Below are positions 1 to 10,840 of a stretch of 64,000 nt of DNA, piece after piece. The DNA comes from an uncultured Pseudohongiella sp. (lineage in GTDB: Bacteria; Pseudomonadota; Gammaproteobacteria; Pseudomonadales; Pseudohongiellaceae): assembly GCA_902591495.1 (NCBI GenBank), contig CACJAW010000004.1, positions 1 through 64,000 of the forward strand. Reading direction: 5' to 3'. Each line of letters opens with the position of its first letter. Positions within the stretch are counted from its first letter, which is position 1. The notes under the pieces were generated by a model. It was not told the DNA's origin and searched no databases. It worked only from the letters and a program-made list of their open reading frames with translations. Made by a program: the position numbers and the translations under genes.

Positions 1-2
1 GT

Positions 3-1739
3 GAGGATCTTTCTTGGAGAGAAAACCCGGTTGAAGAGCGATTGAGTCATGCGTTAGTAAAAGGAATTTCAAAATTTATTGAAGAAGATACAGAGCTAGC
101 TCGCCAAAACGTATCGAAGCCTATCGAGGTAATCGAAGGCCCGCTTATGCGCGGCATGGATCAGGTCGGTGATCTTTTTGGGTCAGGTAAGATGTTTTTA
201 CCCCAAGTAGTGAAAAGTGCCAGAGTCATGAAACAAGCTGTCTCGTATTTGCTACCTTTTATTGAAGCAGAGCAAGCTGGAGCACCTATACAAAGTAAAG
301 GAAAAATACTTCTGGCTACCGTTAAGGGTGATGTTCACGATATTGGTAAGAACATCGTAGGGGTAGTGCTTGGATGTAACAACTATGAAATTATTGATCT
401 TGGAGTCATGGTTCCCTGCGAAAGAATTCTGGAAGTTGCTGAGAAAGAAAATGTTGACATTATTGGATTAAGCGGTCTCATCACTCCTTCATTAGAAGAA
501 ATGATTCATGTGGCAAAAGAAATGCAGCGTCTCAATTTTTCTATTCCTCTATTGATTGGTGGTGCCACTACATCCAAGGCACATACTGCTGTAAAAATTG
601 AAGACAACTACAAGAACGATGGTACTGTATACGTGCCAGATGCTTCACGAAGCGTTTCAGTCGTCAATTCCCTATTAAGTGAATCAAAGAAAGCTGCATA
701 TTGTGAAACAATAAAATCAGAATATGAAAAAATCCGCACGAGAGTTTTGAATCGCAAATCAAAACTAAATTTACTTGACTATAAATCGGCCAACGACAAT
801 AGCCTATCAATAGACTGGAGTTTATACCAACCTACAAAACCGGCCTTTCTGGGTACAAAGGTATTTGAAAAGTACCCACTTGAGACTCTGATAAATTATA
901 TTGATTGGACTCCTTTTTTTATCACTTGGCAGCTAGCTGGAAAATACCCCGCGATACTCAATGATAAAACTGTTGGCAAGGCCGCAACTGATCTATTTAG
1001 TGATGCTCAAAAATTATTACAAAAAATGATAGAAGAAAATTTACTGGAAGCTCGCGCGGTCGTGGGTTTTTGGCCGGCAAGTAGAGTTGATAACAATGAT
1101 GTCATAGTCTCTCATGATTCTGTTAGTCATCCTGTAACTAAGTTTCATTTTCTGAGACAACAAATGCTTAAAGAAGAAGGCCTTTCTAATTTATGTCTTG
1201 CTGATTTTATCGCCCCGAAGAATTCAGCTACCGATGATTATATCGGCGGTTTTGTTGTAACCACTGGCATCGGTGAAAAGGCACTTGCAGAAATTTATGA
1301 ACATGATAACGATGATTATCAATCATTGTTAGTCAAAGCACTCGCTGATAGGCTGGCAGAAGCCTTTGCTGAACATATGCATGAAAGAGTTCGCAAAGAA
1401 TTTTGGGGGTATTGCAATAACGAATCTTTTAGTAATGAAGAGCTGATCTCAGAAGCTTATCGCGGAATAAGACCAGCACCAGGCTATCCGGCTTGTCCCG
1501 ATCACTCAGAAAAGGAGACTTTATTCAGATTGCTCGACGCGGAAAATCGGATTGGTGTCTCTCTAACGGAAAGTTTTGCTATGAGTCCAGCTGCCTCTGT
1601 GAGTGGTTTGTACTTCTCGCATCCCGAGTCACGCTATTTTTCTGTTGGTAAGATATCTAAAGATCAAATAAGGGATTTGGCAAGTAGAAAAGCCATGGAT
1701 GTTAATACTTTAACTACCCTTTTATCCCCTAACCTGTAA
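3..1739 (+). CDS. metH: Cobalamin-dependent methionine synthase, C-terminal part (5'-truncated by window edge)
   Basis: Frame is open from base 3 ([22 protein letters not shown]...); B12-binding motif [32 protein letters not shown] and activation-domain motif [15 protein letters not shown]...[23 protein letters not shown]. Confidence 0.97.
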   Translation, partial: EDLSWRENPVEERLSHALVKGISKFIEEDTELARQNVSKPIEVIEGPLMRGMDQVGDLFGSGKMFLPQVVKSARVMKQAVSYLLPFIEAEQAGAPIQSKGKILLATVKGDVHDIGKNIVGVVLGCNNYEIIDLGVMVPCERILEVAEKENVDIIGLSGLITPSLEEMIHVAKEMQRLNFSIPLLIGGATTSKAHTAVKIEDNYKNDGTVYVPDASRSVSVVNSLLSESKKAAYCETIKSEYEKIRTRVLNRKSKLNLLDYKSANDNSLSIDWSLYQPTKPAFLGTKVFEKYPLETLINYIDWTPFFITWQLAGKYPAILNDKTVGKAATDLFSDAQKLLQKMIEENLLEARAVVGFWPASRVDNNDVIVSHDSVSHPVTKFHFLRQQMLKEEGLSNLCLADFIAPKNSATDDYIGGFVVTTGIGEKALAEIYEHDNDDYQSLLVKALADRLAEAFAEHMHERVRKEFWGYCNNESFSNEELISEAYRGIRPAPGYPACPDHSEKETLFRLLDAENRIGVSLTESFAMSPAASVSGLYFSHPESRYFSVGKISKDQIRDLASRKAMDVNTLTTLLSPNL

Positions 1740-1884
1740 TTTTATGTCACGGCTACAATGGCTTGAGTTCTACATAACTTAAAATAAGGTAATTGATCCG
1801 TATAATAATAACAGACAGTTTTAGATTATTTATTTATTGAGAGCGAGCGGTCGCTAGAATTTAGAAAATAAAGTAACAACCCAA

Positions 1885-3543
1885 ATGTATAGATACGACC
1901 AATACGACCATCAGATGCTTAGTGATCGCGTAAAACAATTCCGCGACCAAACAGAAAGATATCTCTCCGGAAAACTTAGCGAAGCTGAATATTTACCACT
2001 GCGACTTCAAAATGGTTTATACGTTCAAAGATTAGCGCCGATGTTGAGAGTAGCGGTGCCTTATGGATTGTTGTCATCAAACCAGCTGAGAAAACTAGCG
2101 TTCATCTCAAACCATTACGATAAAGGCTATGGGCATTTAACCACAAGGCAAAACATACAATTCAACTGGCCCGCAATAGAGGACGTACCCGATATTTTAC
2201 AGGACCTCGCAGATGTTGAAATGCATGCTATTCAAACTAGCGGAAATTGCATTAGAAACACCACCACAGATCAATTCGCCGGAGTATCACCAGATGAAAT
2301 TGAAGACAGCAGACCATACTGCGAATTAATTCGACAGTGGTCTTCATTTCACCCCGAATTCGCATATTTGCCCAGAAAATTTAAAATTGCAGTGTGTGGC
2401 ACCCTGACGGATCAGGCTGCGACTCAAGTCCATGATATAGGAATCTATTTGAAGGCAGGCCCCGAAAATAAAATTGGTTTTCAAATATTAGCCGGCGGTG
2501 GTTTGGGGAGGACACCGATGATAGGAAAAGAGATATTTGACTTCGTTGAAAGGCGTCACCTCCTCACGGCGCTAGAAGCAATATTACGTGTCTACAATCG
2601 GCTTGGAAGACGAGACAACAAGTATAAGGCACGAATTAAAATCCTGGTTAAGGAGACTGGAATAGATCAATTCAAAAATTTAGTTGTGCAAGAATGGAAT
2701 CAAATTAAAGATGGGCCACTTACCCTTACGGAAGACGAAATTACAAGATGTAAAAATTATTTTCTCGAAGCTAACTATGAAGAACTAGAAGATCATCCAA
2801 AGATACTGAAATCGGAACTTGATAGTAACCTACTATTCAACGCATGGTTCACGCAGAACATTCGCCAGCATAAAAAAGCAGGTTATTCGATAGTAACAAT
2901 ATGCTTCAAACAGACAGGTAGCGCGCCAGGAGACATAACTGACTCGCAGCTAGAGTTTGTAGCAGACTTAGCAGATGAATATAGCTTTGGTGAAGTACGG
3001 ATTACTCATCATCAGAACATTGTACTAGCAGACGTCAAACAGTCAGACCTTCCTTCTGTCTGGCAGAAGCTTAATAGTAAATCATTGTCGGTAGCAAACT
3101 TAAGTCTACTATCAGACGTTATTTGCTGTCCTGGCGGGGATTTTTGCGCTCTAGCAAATGCAAAGTCACTCCCAATAGCTGAATCAATACAGCGTAAGTT
3201 TTCGGATGAAAATTTCTTACGTGATGTTGGTGAGCTAAGAGTAAATATCTCTGGCTGCATGAACGCATGTGGTCATCATCACGTAGGTAATATCGGTATT
3301 CTTGGTGTCGATAAGAAGGGTGAAGAGTTTTATCAAATATCGCTAGGTGGTTCATCTAAAAATAAAGCTAGTATCGGAAAAATAATAGGGCCTGCTTTCT
3401 CCGAGCAAGAAATACCGGAGATTATAGACAAAATAATCAACATCTACCGAGCTTCCAGAAACAAAGGTGAAACATTTATAGAAACATATAATCGAATAGG
3501 GTTAGAACCATTCAAGGAATATGTATATGCAAAACCTGATTAG
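1885..3543 (+). CDS. cysI: Nitrite/sulfite reductase hemoprotein (siroheme / 4Fe-4S)
   Basis: Siroheme-Fe4S motifs CCPGGDFCALANAKSLPIA and NISGCMNACGHHHVGNIGILGV; TRQNIQFNWP; followed by a DUF934 gene. Confidence 0.93.
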   Translation: MYRYDQYDHQMLSDRVKQFRDQTERYLSGKLSEAEYLPLRLQNGLYVQRLAPMLRVAVPYGLLSSNQLRKLAFISNHYDKGYGHLTTRQNIQFNWPAIEDVPDILQDLADVEMHAIQTSGNCIRNTTTDQFAGVSPDEIEDSRPYCELIRQWSSFHPEFAYLPRKFKIAVCGTLTDQAATQVHDIGIYLKAGPENKIGFQILAGGGLGRTPMIGKEIFDFVERRHLLTALEAILRVYNRLGRRDNKYKARIKILVKETGIDQFKNLVVQEWNQIKDGPLTLTEDEITRCKNYFLEANYEELEDHPKILKSELDSNLLFNAWFTQNIRQHKKAGYSIVTICFKQTGSAPGDITDSQLEFVADLADEYSFGEVRITHHQNIVLADVKQSDLPSVWQKLNSKSLSVANLSLLSDVICCPGGDFCALANAKSLPIAESIQRKFSDENFLRDVGELRVNISGCMNACGHHHVGNIGILGVDKKGEEFYQISLGGSSKNKASIGKIIGPAFSEQEIPEIIDKIINIYRASRNKGETFIETYNRIGLEPFKEYVYAKPD

Positions 3544-4027
3544 GCAGCGAGCAATAGAACATGATGATTGGACGCTCGTTAAAGAGGCTTCAGGTCCAGA
3601 GATTTTACATGTCACTCAAGACAGAAACCTTATCGTACCAATTAAATTCTGGAATATGTACAAATTCGAGATCGAGAATTATTTGGGCAACATCACTATT
3701 TGGCTCGACAGTGACGAATTTTTGGACGAAATCAAGGAAGAGCTGAGTACTTTTTCGTTGATTGCGTTAAACTTTCCGGTGTTTTCGGATGGTAGACCAT
3801 ACAGTACTGCTAGAGAGCTCAGGCAAGGTAGGAAATTTACGGGAGAAATAAGAGCTGTCGGAGATGTTTTAAGGGATCAGATATTTTATATGTATCAGTG
3901 TGGTTTTGACTCGTTTTTGCTTAGGCACGATCAAGATCCTGTGTCTTGCATAAATGCACTCGATGACTTTAAAGCCAACTATCAAAGTACGGTACTCGAG
4001 AAAGATCCTTTATTTAGGCGCCGTTAA
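3521..4027 (+). CDS. DUF934 family protein, putative sulfite-reduction partner
   Basis: Overlaps the end of cysI by 23 nt; FPVFSDGRPYSTARELR...GEIRAVGDVLRDQIFYMYQCGFDSF is the typical DUF934 core. Confidence 0.88.
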   Translation: MYMQNLIRQRAIEHDDWTLVKEASGPEILHVTQDRNLIVPIKFWNMYKFEIENYLGNITIWLDSDEFLDEIKEELSTFSLIALNFPVFSDGRPYSTARELRQGRKFTGEIRAVGDVLRDQIFYMYQCGFDSFLLRHDQDPVSCINALDDFKANYQSTVLEKDPLFRRR

Positions 4028-5022
4028 CTACTCATACTGAGTACGTACCTACCTCTAGCTTTACCAGCTAAAAGTAGTTTAAGTTTGTCTGACAACTCAG
4101 CCATACTAATTTCTGTAACCAAATCCTCTAAATTATCAATTTTCCAATCAGCAGAAAATTTATTCCAAACACTACGCTTTGTGGCAAGGGGTATTTCCAC
4201 AGAATCAATCCCTAATAAATTCACCCCACGAAGAATAAAAGGCAAAACGGTTAGCGCAATACTAGGAGACTCTACTAATCCGCAAGCGGCAACGCTCCCC
4301 CCATACTTAATTTGCTTCAAGATATTTACTAATGTCTCACCACCTACCACATCTATTGCACCACCCCACTTCTCCCTCAATAGAGCTTTACTGCTAGCCT
4401 CGCTCAACTCGACTCGATCGATTACCTGCGCTCCTAAGGCCTCAAGAAAAGGTATCTCTGAAGTTTTTCCAGTGCTTGCGGTCACACTAAATCCCAGCTT
4501 AAGTAGCAATGCTATAGCTAGAACACCAACTCCTCCTGTAGCTCCTGTAACTAATATATCTCCGCTTTCAGGCGTTAGCCCGGCATCAATGAGCTTTTTG
4601 ACTGATAGTCCAGCCGTTAAACCAGCAGTACCCAGCATCATACTTTCCCTAAGACCTAAGTTTTCAGGCAGCGGTACTACCCAGTCTGATGGAACAGAAA
4701 TGTACTGTCCAAAACCACCATCAGTATTCATACCCAAATCATAACCGGTCACAATTACCTCATCGCCGGCCTCAAAATTTTTCGATTTTGAAAGAACTAC
4801 AACACCAGCAGCATCAATGCCCGGCGTATGAGGATATTTTCTTGTAACACCTTTGTTTCCTGAAGCCGAAAGTGCATCTTTATAATTTAACGAGGAATAA
4901 TTCACTTTTATTAACACATCACTCGGCGTCAATTCATTTATCGAACGTTTTATGATGGCCGAATCAAAATTATTTTCCGCATTCTCTGATACCCTATATG
5001 CTTCGAAAGATTGCTCTGCCAT
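4024..5022 (-). CDS. acuI: Zinc-free MDR oxidoreductase, acrylyl-CoA reductase (AcuI/YhdH family)
   Basis: NYSSLNYKDALSASGNKGVTRKYPHTPGIDAAGVV, VTGATGGVGVLAIALLLKLGF, AACGLVESPSIALTVLPFILRGVNLLGIDSVE. Confidence 0.9.
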   Translation of the reverse strand: MAEQSFEAYRVSENAENNFDSAIIKRSINELTPSDVLIKVNYSSLNYKDALSASGNKGVTRKYPHTPGIDAAGVVVLSKSKNFEAGDEVIVTGYDLGMNTDGGFGQYISVPSDWVVPLPENLGLRESMMLGTAGLTAGLSVKKLIDAGLTPESGDILVTGATGGVGVLAIALLLKLGFSVTASTGKTSEIPFLEALGAQVIDRVELSEASSKALLREKWGGAIDVVGGETLVNILKQIKYGGSVAACGLVESPSIALTVLPFILRGVNLLGIDSVEIPLATKRSVWNKFSADWKIDNLEDLVTEISMAELSDKLKLLLAGKARGRYVLSMSS

Positions 5023-5034
5023 TTATGTATCTCT

Positions 5035-6105
5035 CTATTGGTAAATATCGTGGTCTGATTTCCCGAACCATCGGCTAATTAGTCTGTGAGCAGACTCCTC
5101 CAACAGGTTCGCAAGTTTCACTTGTAAAGGCTTCTTTATTTCGAATTTAATTTCATATACATCAGATGTTTCACAGGCTTCGATAACGCACTCGTCACTC
5201 GTTTTTATATGGTCAACCATATACCTATCTTTGGCCTGCGAGCCTACCCATGTTTCGCCCGTGGCAATTGAGTCTATTTCAACACTGGGACGATAGGTTT
5301 TCACCCAATCTTTGAAAATCTGGTGTATATTTTCTACATCTTCTTTAACCTTATCTTTTCCTTTATTTGTTATTTCTCCAAAATGCGTAAGGGTCCTCTT
5401 ATATTCTCCAGCACTAATAATCTCATAATCCACATCGTACTTTTTTAATACTCTATGAAAATTGGGTAGCTGAACTAAAACTCCAATTGATCCTATAATA
5501 GCAAACGGTGCGGCTACCAACCTATCGGCTAAACAAGCCATCATGTAACCACCAGAGGCCGCAACTTTATCAACGCAAATGGTGAGAGGTATGTTTTTGT
5601 TTTTAACTCTTAATAGTTGAGATGAAGCTAAACCGTAAGCATGAACCATCCCGCCGGGACTTTCCAGTCGCAGAATAACCTCATCGTCCTTAGTTGCCAT
5701 AGATAATATGGCTGTTATTTCTTCTCTCAACGATTCCACTGCATCTGCAGCTATATTCCCTTCAAAATTCAAGACGAAATATCTCTTCGTTATAGAATCG
5801 TCTTTGTCTGAACCTTCTGTATTTTTAACTGTTGTTTTTTTCTTCCTTTTATTTTCAGCCTTTATTTTCTTTTTTTCGGATTTTTCAATTTCCTTTAATT
5901 GTTCTTTATCCAATATCGAAGCTCTCAAAGTATCTCTTAAACCATCTATGTGCTCGTTAATTTGAGTTACTCTGATATTCCCTTTCTTTTCTCCTTTTTT
6001 ATTTTTCTGTCCCGCTGAAGCAATTAGACCTGCAACGACCCCTATAGATAAGACAATCGTGATAGCCTTAGCCAAAAACATACCGTAATCAATTAAAAAC
6101 TCCAA
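5035..6105 (-). CDS. sohB: SohB-like inner-membrane S49 serine protease
   Basis: N-terminal TM segment; S49 motif VDKVAASGGYMMACLADRLVAAPFAIIGSIGVL and DYEIISAGEYKRTLTHFGE. Confidence 0.92.
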   Translation of the reverse strand: MEFLIDYGMFLAKAITIVLSIGVVAGLIASAGQKNKKGEKKGNIRVTQINEHIDGLRDTLRASILDKEQLKEIEKSEKKKIKAENKRKKKTTVKNTEGSDKDDSITKRYFVLNFEGNIAADAVESLREEITAILSMATKDDEVILRLESPGGMVHAYGLASSQLLRVKNKNIPLTICVDKVAASGGYMMACLADRLVAAPFAIIGSIGVLVQLPNFHRVLKKYDVDYEIISAGEYKRTLTHFGEITNKGKDKVKEDVENIHQIFKDWVKTYRPSVEIDSIATGETWVGSQAKDRYMVDHIKTSDECVIEACETSDVYEIKFEIKKPLQVKLANLLEESAHRLISRWFGKSDHDIYQ

Positions 6106-6171
6106 AATACTCTCCTACACCCACTTAGTATTTATTCAATGCCTAAATAGATATTTAGTTAAGGGGTTATT

Positions 6172-6939
6172 TTATGCTTTTATTCGTTCGATTTCCTCTT
6201 TATAGAGCTGAATCAGTTCACCAGCGACGCTTATTCCTGCTGACGGTACTGAAGGCAAATCTGCGATGTCAAACCAAGCAGCTTCCTCTAACTCTGTCGG
6301 CTCCAGCACTATCTCACCCGAAACATAATCCGCATGAAAACCCAGCATGAGCTGGCTTGGAAACGGCCAAGATTGACTCTTTATATATCTTACATTGTCA
6401 ACAAGGATACCTACTTCTTCTTTTATTTCTCGATGGACCGTACATTCAGCTGTTTCCCCTATTTCGATAAAACCTGCCAAACAACTGAAGAATCCGGATC
6501 GAAACCTTGAGCTTCGTGCTAACAAAACCTCCCTCCCTCTTGTTATCAGTACTATTGCACAAGGATTAATTCGAGGAAAATACTGAGTTTGACACGTTGG
6601 GCAATGCATTACTCTTTGTCCTTCTCCAGGCAGATTGCTACCACCACATGCACCGCAGTATTGATGAGATCTGTACCACTCCAATATTTGATTGGCCTTT
6701 CCTGCTATAAATGACTCTGCTCCAATATCTGAGAACATTACGCTTCGCAAAGACAAACACTCAGCAGATAGGCTATTGGAGATATCTGAATTGAGATCTA
6801 GGGCGTATACGCGTTGATTGGATGGTTCGACAAGAAGAAAGAAAGAGTCATCAGGAAGATAGCGGGCTATGGCGTTTACCTTCCAAATATACCGATCACC
6901 TGCAACAATTACTCTATAATCATAGAACAAGATCACCAT
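6172..6939 (-). CDS. nudC: NADH pyrophosphatase (Nudix, zinc-ribbon)
   Basis: Zn ribbon CGACGG...CPTCQTQYFPRINPCAIVLI and Nudix box GFIEIGETAECTVHREIKEEVGI. Confidence 0.93.
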   Translation of the reverse strand: MVILFYDYRVIVAGDRYIWKVNAIARYLPDDSFFLLVEPSNQRVYALDLNSDISNSLSAECLSLRSVMFSDIGAESFIAGKANQILEWYRSHQYCGACGGSNLPGEGQRVMHCPTCQTQYFPRINPCAIVLITRGREVLLARSSRFRSGFFSCLAGFIEIGETAECTVHREIKEEVGILVDNVRYIKSQSWPFPSQLMLGFHADYVSGEIVLEPTELEEAAWFDIADLPSVPSAGISVAGELIQLYKEEIERIKA

Positions 6940-7054
6940 ATCCGAATCTTTCAGCTCATTTAATTTAGCAAGATAATTAATACCAACACCTCAATAAATT
7001 AAACTCAAATGGCAGTTAACCGAAATCAAATCTAATTGTCGCATTCAAAACAGT

Positions 7055-7085
7055 CCTCTGTAGCCGGAACTTCCGACTACAGAGG
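7055..7085 (-). terminator. Hairpin CCTCTGTAG-C-CGGAACTTCCG-A-CTACAGAGG just 3' of nhaD, probable intrinsic terminator with a short U tract
   Basis: 9-bp perfect outer stem plus inner stem; minus-strand 3' flank ACTGTTTTG; 9 nt past the nhaD stop. Confidence 0.6.
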
Positions 7086-7093
7086 GAGAGAAA

Positions 7094-8431
7094 TTAGAGA
7101 GCTGGAGCAGAGAAGAAGTCCCAAAAGGTATACATAATTATTGTACAAGTCACCAATGTGGCCAACATTATTGGTAAGCCTTTCTTCATCCATAGAATGG
7201 GCGTGATGGCTAAGCTAGGATCATTCGCGTCTTTTGCCATTCTTTCAGAGATGGTAACAATGAAAACATTAGCGGTTGAACCGATGTGGGTTCCATTACC
7301 TCCCATGCCTACTCCAGCAGCCAGTCCCCAAAGTAATGGAGTGATATTTATACCCTGCGACTCCATTCCAGCAATAATAGGAATCATCGCGGCAGTGAAG
7401 GGGATATTATCGATAGCTGCTGATAAAACAGCCGCTACCCACATAAGTATAAGTGTGGCCGACAAGAGATCTGCCTGAACATAAGGTATTATGAATTGCC
7501 CCAGATACTCCAAAAATTTGCTATGCTCAACCCCGCCCACAATAATGAAAAGTGATATAAAAAACATCAATAACGCTAATTCGGTATGATGAAACGCCTC
7601 CTCCATATCGATATCTTTTCCGATGAAAATTAATGCCGACAATCCGAGGGCAGTCACAAACCAAGGCTCCCAATGCAAGGCATTATGCATAATGAAACCG
7701 ATCGTCATAACACCAAGAACTCCGATGGCTCCATACCACGTCCTAGGATCCGATAACGGTACTCTATCCTGTAAATCAAGCTCTTGGGGCTTAGTTGCCA
7801 ATTCCTCTTTGAATATAAACCTTAGCATAAACAAAACAACCATCCAGGCTACTAGCACCATCCAACCCATATGGATAAGGAAAGTGTTGAAGTCAATACC
7901 AAATGCCGAGCCAATCATTAAATTAGGAGGGTCACCAACCAAAGTCGCAACACCGCCAGTATCAGATAAGAGAGCAGCTGCTAGAAGAAAGGGAATAGCA
8001 GGTACTTTTAATGCCTGACAAATCAAGATTATAAGTGGCCCGAAAATTACCACTGTGGTTACGTTATCAAGAAGTAATGATAGCCCCGTGACAAGCGATC
8101 CGATAAGGGCGAGAAGCAAAAACAACCGACCTTTACTGAAATCCGCACACCAATAGGCTAGCCGTTGAAAACCACCCGTCGGGATCATAATCGAAACTAT
8201 TGTCATCATCCCACCAAGCAGAAAAACAACGTTCCAGTCAATCGCGTGAACCGCCTCTTCTGGGTCATAGAATCCCATGATCTGCCCACCAACAATCATA
8301 ATTGCTGCACCAGCCATAGCAGACTTGACGCGATGAATTTTATGAATTTCTTCAGTAAAAATTGCAACGAAAGTAAGGGTCAGTATTATTGCTGAGACCA
8401 ACATGTCGTTATTCCAAACTAGGGTTTCCAT
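7094..8431 (-). CDS. nhaD: NhaD-type Na+/H+ antiporter
   Basis: Polytopic; HAIDWNVVFLLGGMMTIVSIMIPTGGFQ, LLDNVTTVVIFGPLIILICQ, GVATLVGDPPNLMIGSAFGIDFNTFL. Confidence 0.9.
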   Translation of the reverse strand: METLVWNNDMLVSAIILTLTFVAIFTEEIHKIHRVKSAMAGAAIMIVGGQIMGFYDPEEAVHAIDWNVVFLLGGMMTIVSIMIPTGGFQRLAYWCADFSKGRLFLLLALIGSLVTGLSLLLDNVTTVVIFGPLIILICQALKVPAIPFLLAAALLSDTGGVATLVGDPPNLMIGSAFGIDFNTFLIHMGWMVLVAWMVVLFMLRFIFKEELATKPQELDLQDRVPLSDPRTWYGAIGVLGVMTIGFIMHNALHWEPWFVTALGLSALIFIGKDIDMEEAFHHTELALLMFFISLFIIVGGVEHSKFLEYLGQFIIPYVQADLLSATLILMWVAAVLSAAIDNIPFTAAMIPIIAGMESQGINITPLLWGLAAGVGMGGNGTHIGSTANVFIVTISERMAKDANDPSLAITPILWMKKGLPIMLATLVTCTIIMYTFWDFFSAPAL

Positions 8432-8645
8432 CTATAATTTTCCTCACTATTCGTTATTGGATTATTTATTTTAATTAGGAGTACTATGGTCGCCGCTACC
8501 TAATATTTTTTTTAGAAGTCGAATTTGTTAAGCCATATTTCTCAACAATTTTTTGCGTTTAAATACTAGTCCTTTGCTCTATTGTATTCAAGGTATTTCT
8601 AGAAGTATATCTTCGTAAAGAATTTGATTTAATTGGCTCTTTTCT

Positions 8646-9368
8646 TCAAGACTGTTCAAGAGAGTCTAATGAAAACCAAAGGCACCCTTCTTCACTTTTT
8701 TCATCAATATCTTTGAGGCGCGCTTCATGAGCTTGCAATTCGTCTGAGCTAGCATAATAGATCGGCACCTCATCCGCTCTAAAATTAATTCCTTGGTGCC
8801 GTGTTTCATCTTTTACAATATCGACCCCTTCTTTTAGCGAAAGACTGGATTGGCCGCTAGTCATCATAAGATAAACATCTGCTAAAATTTCCGCGTCTAG
8901 AAGCGCTCCGTGCAAATCTCTATGCGAGTTGTTTATTTCGTAGCGTTTGCATAAAGCATCAAGGCTGTTTCTCTGTCCGGGGTGTTTATCTCGAGCAAGA
9001 ATCAACGTGTCTAAGACAGAGCAATAATCTGTAAGCTTATTTTTACTCAGACGAAGCCTACTCAGCTCACTATCAATAAACGCGGTATCGAATGGTGCAT
9101 TATGGATAATAACTTCAGAACCCCTGATGAATTCGCAGAACTCTTGATAAATCTCACTGAATTTAGGTTTATCACTAAGAAATTCTGGTGTAAGACCATG
9201 AACTTCGATAGCGGCCTCATCGATATCCCGACCGGGATTCAAATATACCTGGAAATTCCTACCAGTTAATTTCCTATCTTCAATTTCTACACATCCGATT
9301 TCAATAATTCGGTGCCCTAGGGTCGGGTCAAGCCCGGTTGTTTCAGTATCAAGTACCACCTGCTTCAT
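8646..9368 (-). CDS. dnaQ: DNA polymerase III epsilon subunit (3'-5' exonuclease)
   Basis: MKQVVLDTETTGLDPTLGHRIIEIGCVEI, HNAPFDTAFIDSEL, HGALLDAEILADVYL; next to rnhA. Confidence 0.96.
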   Translation of the reverse strand: MKQVVLDTETTGLDPTLGHRIIEIGCVEIEDRKLTGRNFQVYLNPGRDIDEAAIEVHGLTPEFLSDKPKFSEIYQEFCEFIRGSEVIIHNAPFDTAFIDSELSRLRLSKNKLTDYCSVLDTLILARDKHPGQRNSLDALCKRYEINNSHRDLHGALLDAEILADVYLMMTSGQSSLSLKEGVDIVKDETRHQGINFRADEVPIYYASSDELQAHEARLKDIDEKSEEGCLWFSLDSLEQS

Positions 9369-9408
9369 TTGCGATCCTATTAACTCTTTTTACATAAGAA
9401 AAAACGCC

Positions 9409-9846
9409 TCAATCTAACTCATCAATTCCTTGATTCGCCAATTGATCAGCAATTTCATTTTCTGTATGTCCACTATGCCCTTTCACCCAGGCCCATTCTA
9501 CCTCATGCTTCTGAATTAGTTCATCCAGTCGCAACCACAAATCAGTATTTAAAACTTCCTTCTTACTAGCCGTTTTCCAGTTGCGTTTCTTCCAATTGTC
9601 CATCCACTCTGTTGCGCCTGTTAAAACATATTTGGAGTCAGTTGTAATCTTCACCTTGCAAGGTTTAGTCAGAGCAGATAGCCCTTCGATAGCCGCCTGA
9701 AGCTCCATGCGATTATTAGTCGTAGCAATCGCACCCCCGTATAACATTTTTTCTGCTTCTCCATACCTAATAAGTACACCCCAGCCTCCAGCACCAGGAT
9801 TACCCCTACATGCACCATCAGAAAAAATCTCAACAACCTGTTTCAA
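9409..9846 (-). CDS. rnhA: Ribonuclease HI
   Basis: [59 protein letters not shown]. Confidence 0.97.
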   Translation of the reverse strand: MKQVVEIFSDGACRGNPGAGGWGVLIRYGEAEKMLYGGAIATTNNRMELQAAIEGLSALTKPCKVKITTDSKYVLTGATEWMDNWKKRNWKTASKKEVLNTDLWLRLDELIQKHEVEWAWVKGHSGHTENEIADQLANQGIDELD

Positions 9847-10645
9847 TAGTCAAACTTCTCTCAGAGGTTTTTATGTTAATATTTTCGGCAATTGGGATTG
9901 ATCCGCTTACCGGGCGAATCTTATTACTCCGACTCAGTGTTACAATTGGCGTAATTGGAGCAACCTGCTTAACGCACTGAATGTAATAAGATCCCCCAAA
10001 TGGGCTTTTCATCTTTTTACCATACTTTTCAAAAGTGTCCGCAAAATTCAGAATTCTCCCAATGTTAAAAGGTAAAAAATGAACAGCCCTTTCAGTCGAA
10101 ACAATTTGTAAATCTAACAACCGAAGCCAGTCGCTCAATCGAGTTACTGAAAGAAATCGCCCTTTCCATGGAGGTGTTTTTTTTCGCTTGAGTAATCTCC
10201 ATAAGCCCCAAACGCTGAATGGATTAAATCCGATAACCAGCATATTACCTCCGGGTCGAAGAATGCGAGTGGCCTCTCTTAACAATTCATGACTATCATT
10301 AGTAAAATCCAGCGCATGATATAATACAATGGAATCAATCGAATCGCTTGCTAACGGCAATTTTTCGCAATTTGCGACCGGCTTCACTAACCCAGGGCTC
10401 CACTCCGAAGAAAACATTATTTTGTGGCCTGCCGGACTGTCACTTATTAAGTCTTGATGTTCTTCAAGACCGATCTGTAAGATATGATATCCAAACAACC
10501 GCGAAATAATACCTTCAACCGACATTTTTTCAGCTTCAAAGACTTTTTGTCCCAGCGCCGAGCGACACCAGTCGCTAATGGAGACGACCTTAGAGGGTTT
10601 GCGTCTAAGCCTTGAATATTTATCATTTTTAAAGCTTTTACACAC
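9830..10645 (-). CDS. Class I SAM-dependent methyltransferase (YafS-like position next to rnhA)
   Basis: Methyltransf_11-like [56 protein letters not shown]. Confidence 0.85.
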   Translation of the reverse strand: MCKSFKNDKYSRLRRKPSKVVSISDWCRSALGQKVFEAEKMSVEGIISRLFGYHILQIGLEEHQDLISDSPAGHKIMFSSEWSPGLVKPVANCEKLPLASDSIDSIVLYHALDFTNDSHELLREATRILRPGGNMLVIGFNPFSVWGLWRLLKRKKTPPWKGRFLSVTRLSDWLRLLDLQIVSTERAVHFLPFNIGRILNFADTFEKYGKKMKSPFGGSYYIQCVKQVAPITPIVTLSRSNKIRPVSGSIPIAENINIKTSERSLTIETGC

Positions 10646-10761
10646 CTTGACTGCTCTGACTCACCGCAAATATATGCATTTTAAGTATCGGACAGATAAT
10701 ACTAAGTAAAAACTGAACTTGTAATCATCTTAATACTCTATAATATGACGAATTCTTGAAC

Positions 10762-10777
10762 TAACTGATCTCAGTTA
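10762..10777. promoter_or_regulatory. 16-bp dyad TAACTGA-TC-TCAGTTA downstream of a TATAAT -10-like box, upstream of mltD
   Basis: Perfect 7-bp arms with 2-bp centre; TATAAT at 10739-10744. Confidence 0.35.
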
Positions 10778-10840
10778 ATTCACTAAAATCATTTAAATCA
10801 GTGGCTTAGCATAGGTTTAAGTGGTCTTTATAAAAGTTAT

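Noticed and set aside
4085-4744. 219-aa + strand ORF antisense to acuI
   Set aside because: Low-complexity Ser/Pro/Thr-rich translation typical of a shadow of a conserved coding sequence; sense ORF has clear family motifs
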